Assembly (NCBI GenBank): GCA_002633025.1
Contig: NMRB01000392.1
Location: 291,374-355,373 of the forward strand
Reading direction: 5' to 3'
DNA length: 64,000 nucleotides
Origin: Notospermus geniculatus
Taxonomy: Eukaryota > Nemertea > Pilidiophora > Heteronemertea > Lineidae
Below the pieces are notes generated by a model. The model had not been told where the DNA came from, made no database searches, and worked only from the letters and a program-made list of their open reading frames with translations. Position 1 is the stretch's first letter; each line of letters begins with the position of its first letter. The position numbers and the translations under genes are program-made. Below are positions 34,422 to 46,559 of the stretch, one piece after another.

Positions 34422-35670
34422 GCAGCGATCGATGTGACCGAACCGACGTCATTGACGTCGTTTTATGTGTTGACGTTGCGTCATGAAAAAATCAGCTGTA
34501 CATTTTTCTACAGGAAAAAATCAGGTAAAGACGTTGCCATTATCGCCATCCCACCTCTTTATTTTAAGGGAAAAAAGCAAAGAAACTGCAGAAATTTTCA
34601 TCCGCGACAAGATGGTGTAAAGGGCCTGTTCTTTTTCGGAACATTTTTCCCAACTAATTTTTCATTTAGTTGCAGTTGTTTGATTTTCATGATAACTTCA
34701 GGTATAACATTTTATAATGTGAACTACATAATCATGAAAGAAAAATGTGACATTAGTTTCATTAATTAGGAAAACAAATAGCATTTGCAAAATGTCCGAA
34801 ATCAGCATGAAAGGAGTGAAATTATTCCCTAATGTTTGTTGTACTGGGAGAGTAATGGTATTATTTATCATTCATCATAAAGTCATTACTAAATATATTG
34901 GTTTTGCTGAAATATTTGCCAAAAATGTGTGATTTTGTTCATTTCTGGACCCCTATTTATGTGGGGGGAGAACAGAACAGCACATCTAGGCCTGTCTGAT
35001 TTGAATGGAATGCTGTGGTAAAGATTATTGTCAATATCAGTGAAGTGGTTTGTTGGTGTTGCATAAGGTCATAAAAAGGAAACTTGAATTTGACGTCCCA
35101 CCGATCACATAAGCCTACCCACATGTCATGGTTGATTATACATGTTGTATCTGATATTGATCATAATCTTTACCACAGCATTCCATTCAAATCTGACAGG
35201 CCTAGATGTGCTGTTCTTTTCTCCCCCCACATAAATGGGGGTGCAGAAATGAAGAAAATCACAAATGCAAATATTTCAGCAAAAATAATATGTTCAGTGA
35301 TGATTTTATGATGAATGATAAATAATACCATTACTCTCCCAGTACAACAGATATTAGGGAATAATTTCACTGCTTTCATGCTGATTTCAGACATTTTATA
35401 AATGCTGTTTTCCTAATTAATGAAACTAATGTCACATTTTTCTTTCATGATTATGTAGTTCACATTATAACATATTATACCTGAAGTTATCATGAAAATC
35501 AAACACCTGCAACTAAATGAAAAATTAGTTGGGAAAAATGTTCCGAAAAAGAACATGCCCTTTTAATGTCATGCGATCGAAAAAATAGGGTTTATTTCAC
35601 GCCAGAAGTTAATGGAAATGACTGGATATCATGTTGAAAAAAGAAACTTCGGTCACATCGATCGCAGCGC
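34422..35670. mobile_element. Large foldback element, ~415-bp inner arms
   Basis: The inner arms (34618-35036 and 35158-35566) are close inverted copies, sharing for example GGTATTATTTATCATTCATC and ATGCTGATTTC blocks. Outside them a weaker inverted match joins 34422 on (GCGATCGATGTGACCGAA) to 35648-35670. The element probably spans the whole block, with a central loop of about 120 bp. No transposase. Confidence 0.75.
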
Positions 35671-35895
35671 CACGTCGTGACGATAGTTAGTCCGGTTCCC
35701 CATTTATTTCTTGCAAACATGGCAGAACCATTTTGCAGTCTTCTGTGACTTTTTCGGCTGTGGGTGACCTGCTGGTAGGCATGTAGTATGGAACCAAAGA
35801 CTGCGGGGACCATCACACGCAACCCATGTTTTTTTTTTACTGTTGTGTCGCACATCATCATCATACCAGGACTTACACATTGGGCATTGAACATC

Positions 35896-36486
35896 GGGTG
35901 TTCGAAAAACATGGACTATGGATCAATGGACTCTGGACTACTCAGTGGACTGTGGAAACCATGGACTGAACAGTCATAAATACCTCATTGACATACGCCG
36001 CCAGAAATGGAAACCTCTTCTCCGACAGGAAATTAGGAGCTGAGTCTTGAGTGGTTGAGAAGCTGTCATGGCCGTGTGTTGTCGCGTCACATCGAATGTT
36101 CGTTTACATGCAGCTAACAAACTTCGAATTTTCATATAACAATGTCTTTGTCTTCTCTGTTTGATTCACAAGGCTTCAGCAGCCTAGAATGATCTTGTTG
36201 GGCCTAATATCGGTGTGCATGGAGAGTAGCCTAGCCTAGTTTTTCGCCGTCTCTTCCCGAGCAAATTAAAGACATTATTTTTTTATCAACCAGTAATGAA
36301 AATTCAGTAGCCTATTATGCATGCACAAGACTGGTGTGTTATTCGCGATGACGTCTTCGTACACAACCATGAAAACAGAGGCAGGCGGCGCATGTCAGTG
36401 AGGTATTCATGACTGGTCAGTCCATGGTTTCCACAGTCCAGTAGTCCAGAGTCCATTGATCCACAGTCCATGTTTTTCGAACACCC
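35896..36486. repeat. Inverted repeat pair of ~105 bp, rich in 'atggact' words
   Basis: 35896-36003 and 36370-36486 are inverted copies, with GTGTTCGAAAAACATGGACT against its complement. They include several degenerate ATGGACT / AGTCCAT words. The spacer is about 370 bp without a gene. Confidence 0.75.
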
Positions 36487-36489
36487 CTC

Positions 36490-37689
36490 ATAACCTCTAC
36501 TCGTCTGTATTTTTGCTAAAGGTGTGCTCAACTTGTGTAGAATTTAATTCTCTTTCTCATGCACCTAATTTCAGCTCAGTCGGACCACTAATCACTGAGT
36601 TATGAGCAAAGAAAGTGGTGGTGTCGGGTACCTAAATGATACCGTGTGATCACGGCCTGGGACATAGAAGAGTTAAACATTACTGATGGAGACCTGAGCA
36701 ACACAGGCAGGCTCCAAACGGCAGTCATCTTGCCACGGGGCAACGTAGAGGAAAATGTGCTTGCACTGCCACCACCGCCACCTACACTTGCCACCCCTCA
36801 TTGCCCAAAATTACCAAGATAAAATGGTTAACCTAGGTCATTTAGCATGTCTGGGGAGAACCTAAAGACAAAACAGCAAAAAAACACCTTATATGGACAT
36901 AAATGAACTTTGTATATCTTAGTGTCTGCACTGCCACCACCGCCTCCACTGCCACCACCGCCTCATCATTTTGCCACCGCTGACTAAGTTCACATTTTTG
37001 TAGATTACTAAAAAAACTACTGCATGTATCAACATGCTGTCTTTTGCATCTTAAAGTAGATAAAATTCCCTTTCCAATGACACCTGAAACATTGGAAACT
37101 ACCAGGTACATGTAAAATAAAAATTACCAACAAATTAATAGATTATCAGTCATCCCATTTAGCATGTTTAGGGAGAGTGGGAGTGACTGAGCACCTTCTG
37201 AACAACTAGAGTTCTTTCACAAGAAGCTCAATCGCTCTCCCTATATGCAATGCATTGGGTTTTTCAGCAATTTCAAAAAAATTAGTGTTCTCCGCAAGAC
37301 TTTATTGTGAGGTGGGCTACATGTACCCTACCTTGGCAAAGCACCACCCGACTTGGAGGCAGCCACATTACCCTGGAGCCCAGTCTGTAATGGTTTTCAC
37401 CACCCTACTTTAATTCGTTCATCACACTTTTCATTTTTTTCATTATGAAAGAAATAAATTACTGATGATATTATTTCAAGGGATCCACCCTAACTTCAGG
37501 GAACCCTGTGGAGAACACTTTAGTGATCACATATTTTTTTATTTAAACTGAAAATAAACATTTCTGACACCCTGAGTCACATCATGATTTTGAAAACCTT
37601 ATTGAAATACAAAAGCATGTTTTGAATGAAATGATTTTTGGGTACTACATGTGCATCTCTGACGTTAGAGAAGAGTATGAGTACAGAAA
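36490..37689. other. Intergenic, CCACCG-rich patches
   Basis: Two patches (about 36765-36785 and 36928-36965) hold repeated GCCACCACCGCC words. Flanking words (GTCATTTAGCATGT and CATTTAGCATGTTTAGG) recur at 36838 and 37158. No gene is supported. Confidence 0.4.
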
Positions 37690-38721
37690 TTAGATTTTTT
37701 TATGGGACTTCAAGTGCTTATAAAGTGAGCAGGTGTGCTGGTAAATTTTCCCACACTGAGCACACTGATGGCACCTGGGATTTTCGTGTGTCTCTTCATG
37801 GCTCTTTAAATATCTCTTGATTTTGAAAGAGTTTGCACACTTGGAACAGGAATAGACTTCGGTGTTTCCGCAACTTTCTTCATGGCGACGTTTGTCGGAC
37901 AAAAGCGTGAAACGTTTCTTGCATCTTTTGCATGCATGGGGCTTGAGGGATTGGTGTCTGTTTTGGTGGGCCTCAAATGCAGTCTTAATCTCATACCCTT
38001 TACCACATTCACAAACATACCTGAAAATGAAATAAACAAGAAATTGCATCATTTTTTGCAACAAAATCCTAGAGTGGTTGTCAAACCTTTTACACATGAC
38101 AGACTGACACAGTTCTGTGTCATGAAAGTCTGTCAAACTGACATTCTGAGAGACGGCAGTAAATGACTTGTAGGTTTTTGTTACAATAATACAATAATGG
38201 AAAGGGGCCTTTTCCTCAAAAGTTTACCTGCACTTGCCATCGTGCATACGCATATGATATTTTAATCCACCCTTTATTTTGTATTCCTTGGTGCAAATGT
38301 CACATTGGAAACTCAGACTGCCATGGACAGATTTCTTGTGCCTTTTGACTTCATAATTTTCAGTGAAAGTCTTTTGACAAATGTCACATGCTGGGCCTTT
38401 TCCTGTGTGCACCTGTTCCTGTCTTCTGAGCTTTGACTTTGTTTTGAACAATTTTCCACAGTCATCACACTTTAAAATAGGTGCCGTTTTGACTGTTGCA
38501 TGATGTGATGGTTCTACCACATCAGCAGTTGCAACGGTTGGCCCTTCTCTTTCCTCTACATCATCACTGAAGTTAGGGGTATCAAAAAGTAGTTGGTCTG
38601 CAGGCTTGTCAGCATGGTCACTCTCTTCATTTTCAACACTTACGATTGACATGACTGAACAGTGCAGAATACTGCAGCCACTGACATCCAAGACTTCATC
38701 ACCATTGGCTAGAGGAGACAT
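37690..38721 (-). CDS. C2H2 zinc-finger protein, two coding exons
   Basis: Exon 1 (38228-38721) and exon 2 (37690-38020) join in phase 2 with clean sites (GTGCAG then GTAAAC, and CATTTTCAG then G). The product is about 274 residues. An acidic N-terminal part (EREGPTVATADVVE) is followed by seven finger-like units. The first has Gln where the first His is expected (RRQEQVH). The others include CDICQKTF, CDICTKEY, CECGKGYE, CKRCKKRF, CSKCANSF and CAQCGKIY, each with paired His or His/Cys. It is probably a nuclear DNA-binding regulator. Upstream non-coding exons may exist. The start at 38721 is the first Met of the open frame. Confidence 0.82.
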
Positions 38722-39896
38722 GCCCGGGCCCCAGGAGTTGAAAGAACTGGAATAATGGAACAGAGTAGGCTACATAAACATGTAGGCCTATGCCATATCC
38801 CTACATTTATTATGGCCATCATAATAGGCCTATCATCTGATCATGAATGTCATCATGGTCATGGTCGGATGACCAGTGACGACCGGGAAACGGCAGGTGC
38901 GTGGCCGGGCAGATGGTTTGCCATGTTTACATTGCAGATTTCGAGAAAGGGGGCCCACGAACGTGACTTTTTTCCAGACTAACTGAGTGCAAACGATACT
39001 ATTCTTGCTTCGGATAGCACCCTTCGTCCAAGAATGTCACTTCGAGGCGAATCTGGGGGAGAATCTGTCAGTGAACCAGGACAATTATGTCTTCGACAGC
39101 CCTCTTCGTCGCGACGTCGACTCGCCGGTCGAACTTGTCCGCTTCAAATAAGTAAAGTAAACGCCTTTGGCGTCTAAAACGTAGCATGAGCATAGTTGAA
39201 TGTGTTTACATCATCGTGCGACACTCCAAAAGCAACGTTACCTATTGGCATCTTCGCATGGCTGCTTCAAATCGGTTACCACCAAATCATTTTCTTCAAT
39301 CGCCGCCATTTTGACCGGGTAGATGGAAATCCGGGACCGGGCGATAGTGCTGCCACTGCGGACGACCGGGAAAACGCCTTGCTGATTCCCCGGGGTGATG
39401 ATACAAAAGGACTGATTAATGAGAACCCCATGAACGATGAGAGCGCAGTGTCATCTGTGTATATTTGAATAGGCTGACGTGCATTTGCACATAGAACACT
39501 AATTGTGTTGAAAATAGCTCTGTTATCATTAGAAATGAAATTCAAGGCATCAAGTTGACAGATTCATGTACCCCACTACCATAAAAAAGTTGACGCTCCT
39601 GCCTATTACGTAAAGCCAAAATTCAGGCAGTGAGAAACATATGGTGGCAACGCATGAAGTGTATTCCTCAGTTACTTCATCGTTCGCAGTTAAACCTTTA
39701 TGTTTGATTCCTTTATGGTACAAATCACGATAGCTGTCTTATTTCTCAATATTTTAAACTGATTTCTTCACTAACATCAGGGGAATGGTAGTCCACAAGT
39801 TACCCACGTTTTGAAAATTGAAAAACTGAAAAATTGAAAAATCGGTTTTTTAGACCCTGCAACGAAAAATATGACACGTTCATGGCTCGTGACCAA
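38722..39896. other. Upstream flank of the zinc-finger gene
   Basis: No gene is supported. A frame at 39196-39468 ending in SVYI has no recognisable domain, and I leave it out. Confidence 0.4.
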
Positions 39897-41251
39897 AATT
39901 GCATAATGTGGCCAGCCCCAAACTCATCGCGATGGCACCGTTTCATCGTGATTGGAATCTTGCAACCATTAGGTAAACAGGGCCTTAGAGAATATGCTGC
40001 AGAAATACATCTTCCCACTTTGACTAATTTTACATAATCTTACATCACCTGGTTAGTCTGAGCTACTGACCTAATTGTACCACTCTGAACCACAGAGTCA
40101 TGACTTTTATTAATTTATCGTCATTGACTCTGATGTATCATGGCCGCCATACTGCAGAGACTACTTTTCAGTGGTCATGTGATCTCATCTGGTCATGTGA
40201 CAAACAAGATGGCCGGAAAACGCCAAGCAAACGTGATAAAGTAGATCACCAAAAACACCGAAAAACCTGCTATAAACACCGGTTTAACGCCTGTTTAATG
40301 ATGGAATAAATATATTCATCCGCTATGTACACGATGTATGTTGAATTACAAGCAAAATTGTCGTCGTTTCAAGGGACTATTCAACATGCGGATGCAACTT
40401 GGATGTTAGTCTTTCAAGCTTCTCACTTCCGGCGCAGTGCGGTAGAATTCACCGCTGTATCGCTGCGCAAGATGGCGCCCATAATACAGTCGAGATATAT
40501 ACGGAGGCCCGTCGGAAATTGCCGAAGTACATACGAAGATGATGTCGATTGCTTATTGTACCTTGCACCCCTCTCGTTATAAGTGAGCCATTCCAATCCT
40601 CTACAGATTAAGCAATCTTGTGTATCAAGGCAAGGGGAATGCATAAAGGTTACGGCCCAAACATGCTACAAATTTAGCATTGTAAAATCGTTAATTTTCA
40701 TCGGGTTTGAAAATTTAAAGCAGTTTTTTGATATAACAAAGAATTCTCTGTTCAACTGCATAACTTTCCGGCACGGCAACAGCCTATTTTGTTATAAATC
40801 AGGCAGAGAAGGAAAACAACAAAGATTACGCAAAATCAACATCTTAGATCTCTTATCTAGACCCCTCTGAAACGCGTTTCACAGGGGTCAAATGGGTCGG
40901 TGGAGCCTAAGGGATGTAAATGTAATGATTGATTAATCGACCGAGGGTGTCCACACTCTGCGACCAATGGTTGCCGGTCGATGTGACCAAAACGGAATTA
41001 ACTTCAATGGCAATCAGATTTTGACGAAATGGATGACTCGGATCGGCAAACACCCGGGTCTATTCGGGACTAGCTTTCCGCATCACGATTCGGTAACGGG
41101 ACAATCAACATGTTCTGTTGCCGACGACAGAGTCGTGAAATTGTAGAGGGACTATACGCAGCAGCAAAGATGTCCGCATTTTGCGATGCAACTGCCTGCA
41201 TCACGCTGCCGAAAGTTGTGTCGCACCGAGTTGCGTAGTGCGGACAGGGCT

Positions 41252-42289
41252 TTAGGCCCTTTTCTCTACCTTCCTAAAACATTGCCTCACGAGAGTCTTC
41301 AATTCTTGCTTGAAGATCTTCAATGTACGGGCGTAGATGAGGAAATTGAAGCAATAATTCATCATAGAGAACGACGTGGTGAAGTAACCGATCATTAAAA
41401 ATGTTTTAACATCCTGTTCAGACCGTCCAGGCCATTCCTCTAAGATGTAGTTAAAATAGTTACAATAGCCCCAAACGGCAGAGTGGGGAACTGTACTGAT
41501 GATGTAGAGAAGGCAAACGAGTAACAGACTAACTAAGGTGTTATCGTGTTGTGCGCTTTTGGTGATGGCGGAAGTTGCTCTCTTTGCTGTCCAAATTCCC
41601 AATATGATGAGCAGGCTTAGGATGAATATAAGGGCGCAGGGGAGAATATGTGGGATCACGTGGCCCATCGTCTCGACCAGAAGAAACCTGCCTAGCTTAG
41701 AGAAACTAGGGACGTAGAAGAAGCACGCCAGATCGGTGCCACCCCATTCGTGTATCCAATAGTATACAATTATTAATGTATTGATAACACTCATAGTCCC
41801 AATCATCAACAGTATCGTAAGTTTTCGAATCTTTTTGGAGTATAGTAAATTAACTTTTAGTGGCACCCACACACCTACGCATCTTTCTATTGAAAATAGC
41901 ACAATGATATATGACGATATACAAGCCGATGTGCGGTATATGTAACCGATTCCTTTACACAGAATTTGCGGACCCAAAGAAAAGGGGTCATCAATAAAGA
42001 AGTATCCATTCGACCGTTCGAGGACTCCACTAACAAGCCAAGAGTACACGCCATACAGAAGGGTTCCGAGGTCAGCCACGGCGAGTGGGGTGAGATACGT
42101 CACAGTCACCGAATCCTTTCGCTTGCAACGAAGAAAGACCACGATTGAGAGAATGTTTCCGAAGATTCCTATCGTAATTACCAAACCTAAGATATACTTG
42201 TTGGTGAAGCGTGTCACCATGCTCATAATTTCCAGCGCAGACGACAGTTCTTCCTCCGTTTCAACCACTTTTGGTGTCGCAAGTTCCAT
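41252..42289 (-). CDS. Rhodopsin-class peptide-type GPCR, intronless frame (copy 4)
   Basis: The 345-residue frame starts MELATPKVV and is intact. It is nearly the same protein as copy 3 (20067-21104). Examples of differences are Arg/Asn/Tyr for Gly/Ser/Cys before segment 1 (RFTNKYILG against GFTSKCILG), Ser for Leu after KRKD, and Arg for Cys near the end of segment 7 (LIYART). Family hallmarks are unchanged: LAVAD, ERC for DRY and NFLIY for NPxxY. Its upstream region differs from that of copy 3 by the MITE at 42327-42447, which could separate it from shared control sequences. Ligand unknown. Confidence 0.9.
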   Translation of the reverse strand: MELATPKVVETEEELSSALEIMSMVTRFTNKYILGLVITIGIFGNILSIVVFLRCKRKDSVTVTYLTPLAVADLGTLLYGVYSWLVSGVLERSNGYFFIDDPFSLGPQILCKGIGYIYRTSACISSYIIVLFSIERCVGVWVPLKVNLLYSKKIRKLTILLMIGTMSVINTLIIVYYWIHEWGGTDLACFFYVPSFSKLGRFLLVETMGHVIPHILPCALIFILSLLIILGIWTAKRATSAITKSAQHDNTLVSLLLVCLLYIISTVPHSAVWGYCNYFNYILEEWPGRSEQDVKTFLMIGYFTTSFSMMNYCFNFLIYARTLKIFKQELKTLVRQCFRKVEKRA

Positions 42290-42326
42290 GGTTATCTAAT
42301 TCTCGTCGCTCAGAAATAGGAAACAA

Positions 42327-42447
42327 TGGCCCGTATTCTAGAACGTTCCTTAGCGTTAAGGTTGACCTTAAGTCTATTGTAAAACCATCGAGAACAATAG
42401 ATTTAAGGTGGACCTTAACGTTAAGGAACGTTCTAGAATACGACCCA
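42327..42447. mobile_element. MITE inserted upstream of GPCR copy 4
   Basis: An almost perfect palindrome starts TGGCCCGTATTCTAGAACG and ends with CGTTCTAGAATACGACCCA. Copy A of the duplication has an empty site here (ACAATATTCC at about 21132-21141), which fixes the insert borders to within a base or two and shows it arrived, or was lost, after duplication. Confidence 0.85.
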
Positions 42448-43225
42448 ATATTCCTTTTACCTTGAAACTGGTGAGAGTTGCTCGCAAAGGAGGGAGATAG
42501 CGGCGAAATTCTCGTGCAAGTGTAGATTCACAACGGAAGCATTTAACCCAGCATTTAATCCAGTATCTTCATGCTTCAAATGGGATGAGCTGAATGTTCC
42601 CAGCAGTGATTCTGCGTCGTGGTAAATTTACATGGAACTGGAACACAACAACGAGTCCGATTATTTGCCACATGTCCGTGTTTCCCCATGTATTCTCCAT
42701 CAATCGTAGACTTCCGATTTAACACCTGTTTGTTTCGTTTCTCTCGACTGAACTGTTATAGTGATAAGCGTGGTGTATTTTTTGACAATTCAGTTTCTAT
42801 TCTCAGCCATAACAGATTTATTTAAAAAGTCCCTTGATGTGTATAAGAAGACTATATTTGGGCTTGATTCAAATGAGTTTCGCAGAGTCGACATTACTCA
42901 TGGAAGGCAAAGTTTGGTTTTCGGTTTGACGATGTCTGTTTCATTGCTGGGAGATTTCTGGCCTCAGATTTTCCTACCGGTGATGATTACGTTCATTGAA
43001 TACCGAATAGCGACTTAATTATATTTGGTCGAGTGCAGGACGTTTTAAAAAGTAACTTGAATTCCTGTTTGCCACTGAACAGATTTTTATGGTAACAGAA
43101 AATGTAATGGTAGGAGAAGAGGATAAATCAACATATCAATCTTTCTGGAAGCTAACGAATTACAAGCCTGCCGGCCTGGATGGGTCACGTGGGGTGGCTC
43201 GTGGGTTGATGAAGGGAGGGAGTTA

Positions 43226-43722
43226 AGCCAGGCGCACACTGCCCTTGCGGCCTGCGATTTTTGACCGGCGCCTGATTCGCCGGCGTCGTTTACAAACGAC
43301 GCCGCCCTGGATATGGTTGCGTCTTGGTGTGCGGTTGAACTCGCCAAGATATCGATCAATATAGCGAGATATTCCGGAACTATCCGGAAATAGCCGACAA
43401 TGGCATCATTTTGCGCTCACGTATAGTTATTTTGAAATCATGTGACGCCAGGGAGGGACTATTTCATTGGTCAACTACCCCAAGATACGGCGGGAGGCGC
43501 CGGTGAACCCCGCACACTGCTTGCGGTGGAGGACGCCGGCGAATCCGACGCCGACAAATATCAAATCCGTTTGATTCCTGCGATCATGGTTGCGCCACGG
43601 ACCGCCGGCAAAAAATCGTTGCGATGTGGTTACGGCGTTCTCCGCACACCAACACTTGCGGCACTGCGATTCGTGACGCCGGTCAAAAATCGCATGCCGT
43701 AAGGGCAGTGTGCGCCTGGCTT
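43226..43722. mobile_element. hAT-like MITE, right edge at a gap
   Basis: The left end AAGCCAGGCGCACACTGCCC and the right end GGGCAGTGTGCGCCTGGCTT are inverted copies. The interior shares many inverted GCCGGCG-rich blocks. The right end is cut by a gap of 20 N (43723-43742), so the target duplication cannot be read. Confidence 0.7.
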
Positions 43723-43742
43723 NNNNNNNNNNNNNNNNNNNN
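43723..43742. other. Assembly gap (20 N) followed by poly-G
   Basis: The gap is followed by 14 G's (43743-43756), which probably caused the break. Confidence 1.
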
Positions 43743-43756
43743 GGGGGGGGGGGGGG

Positions 43757-45925
43757 ATTCTTGAAGAATAGGTACAAGAGCTCAATCCATACGAGACATA
43801 AGTTCCTTATACACCGTTTCATAGCCACAGGGATCTGACGCGAAAGTTGTAAACCCAGTGTTAGGATTGTCATTGCACAAACACTCCACTCAACAATCAA
43901 CCTCATAATGCCAAGATGACCCAGATTCATGGTATAGGCTAACATGAGACCTAACGGTATATCTGTTTACTGGTACATGTATATCAGCTGGTAGGTCACT
44001 TGCATTTTTAGCTCAGCTGACCAAAGGTCAGCGGAGCTAGTCAAATAGGTATTCAGTGGCGTCATGGTGTCAGTCCTGCAGTCCATCACTCCATCACTCC
44101 ATCTGTCCAACTATGCCCGACGTTTTGTAACCGTAATAGCTAGAGACTCCACATTACATCTGAAGGTAGCCCTTGTGACCGCAGTCGCGGTGGTTTTCCC
44201 CCCTTTGGGTTTGTAATTTCCCGGGCTTTCACTTTCCATCCTAGGTGCGCGCATGCGCATAAGCGTTTCCGCCCAACCTGTTATGTCAGCCATGATGACA
44301 ATGTGGGCTCTTTCGATATTTGTCGATTTCTGGTCAATTTTAAGCCGTTGTAGAGATGGACAGAGGTAAATGAAGCATAGAATCTAAAGATAGATATGTA
44401 TAGACTGCATTGAAAGTAATGATGGAGACCAATAGTTGAATTAGTGGTGTAGATGAAGTGTGATTGTCACGCTATTTTCCAAAGAAATATATCGATGGTT
44501 CTCCAAACGTGTTATAGATGGCGCCTGGTGTCCAATATGGCTGCCTTTGGTGGTATTTCACTTAGTCGTCAATGTTAAATGGACAATGCAGAATGTCCCA
44601 AGCCTTAATAAGTGCTATGGTTGCTCTGTTCTTCCGGCAACAGGTAAAAGTTTGTATTTCTAACTTAACATCATGTTAGATTTCATCTGCTATGGTCGTT
44701 GTGCCTGTAGTTATAGTCACAAATGGTTGTGATTCCTGGAATATTCCTAGAACCGTGTGGTATTTGTGTAATACTAATGTCTATGTACTAAGTATTGATT
44801 TGTCTATGATGGTGTGAAGGTTGTAAGGTAGAGGGCAGCACATGCTAGTCTGTCTTATTAGACTTATTCTGTACAATGCTGTAACCCATTTTGTATCTTT
44901 TACAGTTTCACGCGTTCTGTGGCGTGATATGAATGATGATGATCGATGGTGATGAAAATAAAAGACGAGTCGAAGAAAGAAAGGCATTGAACTCGATTTT
45001 TTGCTGTCGTCATAGGACATAGGCTGCAGACGTCACAGCCCTTGGTGAACTCTTCTCGGAAACAAAAAATGAGCGCAATTTGACGTATATTAGGCGCACC
45101 AGGGGGCGTTTTGTGTAAAATGAAATATTACAATATCTCGGCCCCTATGGATGTAGACAAAAAGTTATGGGTTAGATGGGGTGATATTTTCTACATCAGT
45201 TCAAAGGGAAAGTAATGTCAGATTTGTCCACCAGGGGGCGCTTTTCAACAAAATAAAAAATAGGGGTATTTGAATTTCCCGCACTTTAGTTTCTGACGTC
45301 ATTGCTATTGGGAGTTCTACATTTGCCAATTAGGACCCACGTATTGGGAGTTTCGACGGTTGATCGCGTGCTCTGCCCTCGGCTCTCACGTTGAATAATT
45401 AATAAGGTAATAAGGCTCGTCACTGATGACGTCACAGGCCTGTGGCCGTCTGTCGTATCGTGAGAATGAAGAAGGACTAATTGGCATACCGTAAACTTCC
45501 ACTCGAATCTCGACAACCATTGTACCTATGCTCATGAAACCTCAGCTAATTGTCATCAAGTATCCAAAACACACACACTTCCCCGAATTAATTAAAATTA
45601 ATGTCTGCAAAGATGATTTTCACTTGCTAATTTCTTCGTTGATCTGGGCAAACTATTTTTTTAGATTGTGGTTAGGCGATTAGCCGTTCTACACCAATTC
45701 CGGGACCGCCGTGAATTTTGCCGAAGACACATCCGGCAAAAGTGCGACGCCTCCAGTGCTGGCATATTTCAATTGAAAAGACAAGTTGCAGAAATAGAAT
45801 TAGGTTGCAGATATAGAATTAGGTCAAAGTCAAACAAGAAGAATGGCAATGATGATTTTATAGGCTAGGCCTGGCCCCCCTATTCACCATGGATGTGCCT
45901 ACGTCTCTCTCGATTCAATAAGAAC
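43757..45925. other. Intergenic, dispersed-repeat ends only
   Basis: Near 44010-44045 the sequence TTAGCTCAGCTGACCAAAGG starts a dispersed repeat of a kind frequent in marine invertebrate genomes. CACCAGGGGGCG occurs twice (45100 and 45230). No gene is supported. Confidence 0.4.
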
Positions 45926-45929
45926 ATCA

Positions 45930-46545
45930 ACATAACCCCTTCCCACCCAATCCCAAGGGGTCTAATAGGCTCCATATTGATTTACCAAGGGATGTAGGCT
46001 GTTATTGACCCCTCCCCACCCAAATGGGTCATATGAATAAAGACTAGCAAATGCTTTTACTTGAATTTGGCAATACAAATGCACTAAGCAATGGTGTACA
46101 AATCTGAAGTAAAAGCATTTGCTAGTCTTTATTCATATGACCCATTAACTCCTTCCTACCCAAGCTGTCTGATGACATCTTTTTCGATTCATGAAGTGAT
46201 ATTAACCCCTTCCCACCCAATACGATATCTATCTCGATTCACCAAGCAATATTAACCACTGTCACGGACTGATACGATTTTCGATTCACAAAGTGATATT
46301 AACCCCTTCCCACCCAGTGGGTGTAATACTATATCTATCTCGATTCACCAACAGATATTGACCCCTTCTACCCAAGTGGTCTGATAAGATATCTTTTTCA
46401 ATTGATGAAATGATATTAACCGCTTCCCACCCAATGGGTGTAATACGACATTTACCTCGATGATCACCAAGAAATATTAACCCCTTCCTACCCACGTGGT
46501 CTGATAAGATATCTTCATCGATTCACGAAGTGATATTAACCCCTG
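45930..46545. repeat. Minisatellite, ~58-60-bp unit
   Basis: About eight degenerate units contain GATATTAACCCCTTCCCACC followed by a CGATTCACCAAG-type word. Starts lie near 46208, 46249, 46297, 46355, 46412, 46473 and 46533. Confidence 0.8.
46026..46143. mobile_element. MITE nested in the minisatellite
   Basis: The arms GGGTCATATGAATAAAGACT and AGTCTTTATTCATATGACCC are inverted copies, continuing through AGCAAATGCTTTTACTT and its complement. The length is 118 bp and the loop is about 45 bp. Confidence 0.8.
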
Positions 46546-46559
46546 ATTTCCACAAGGAA

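Larger units (their letters stand above)
39897..43038. repeat. Segmental duplication, copy B
   Basis: Direct copy of 19675-21778. Relative to copy A it holds an insertion of about 960 bp (39967-40928) and a 121-bp MITE (42327-42447) just upstream of the receptor start. It contains GPCR copy 4. Confidence 0.9.

Noticed and set aside
39196-39468. 90-residue frame with a plausible soluble sequence
   Set aside because: No domain, no convincing splice sites and no homolog recognised.
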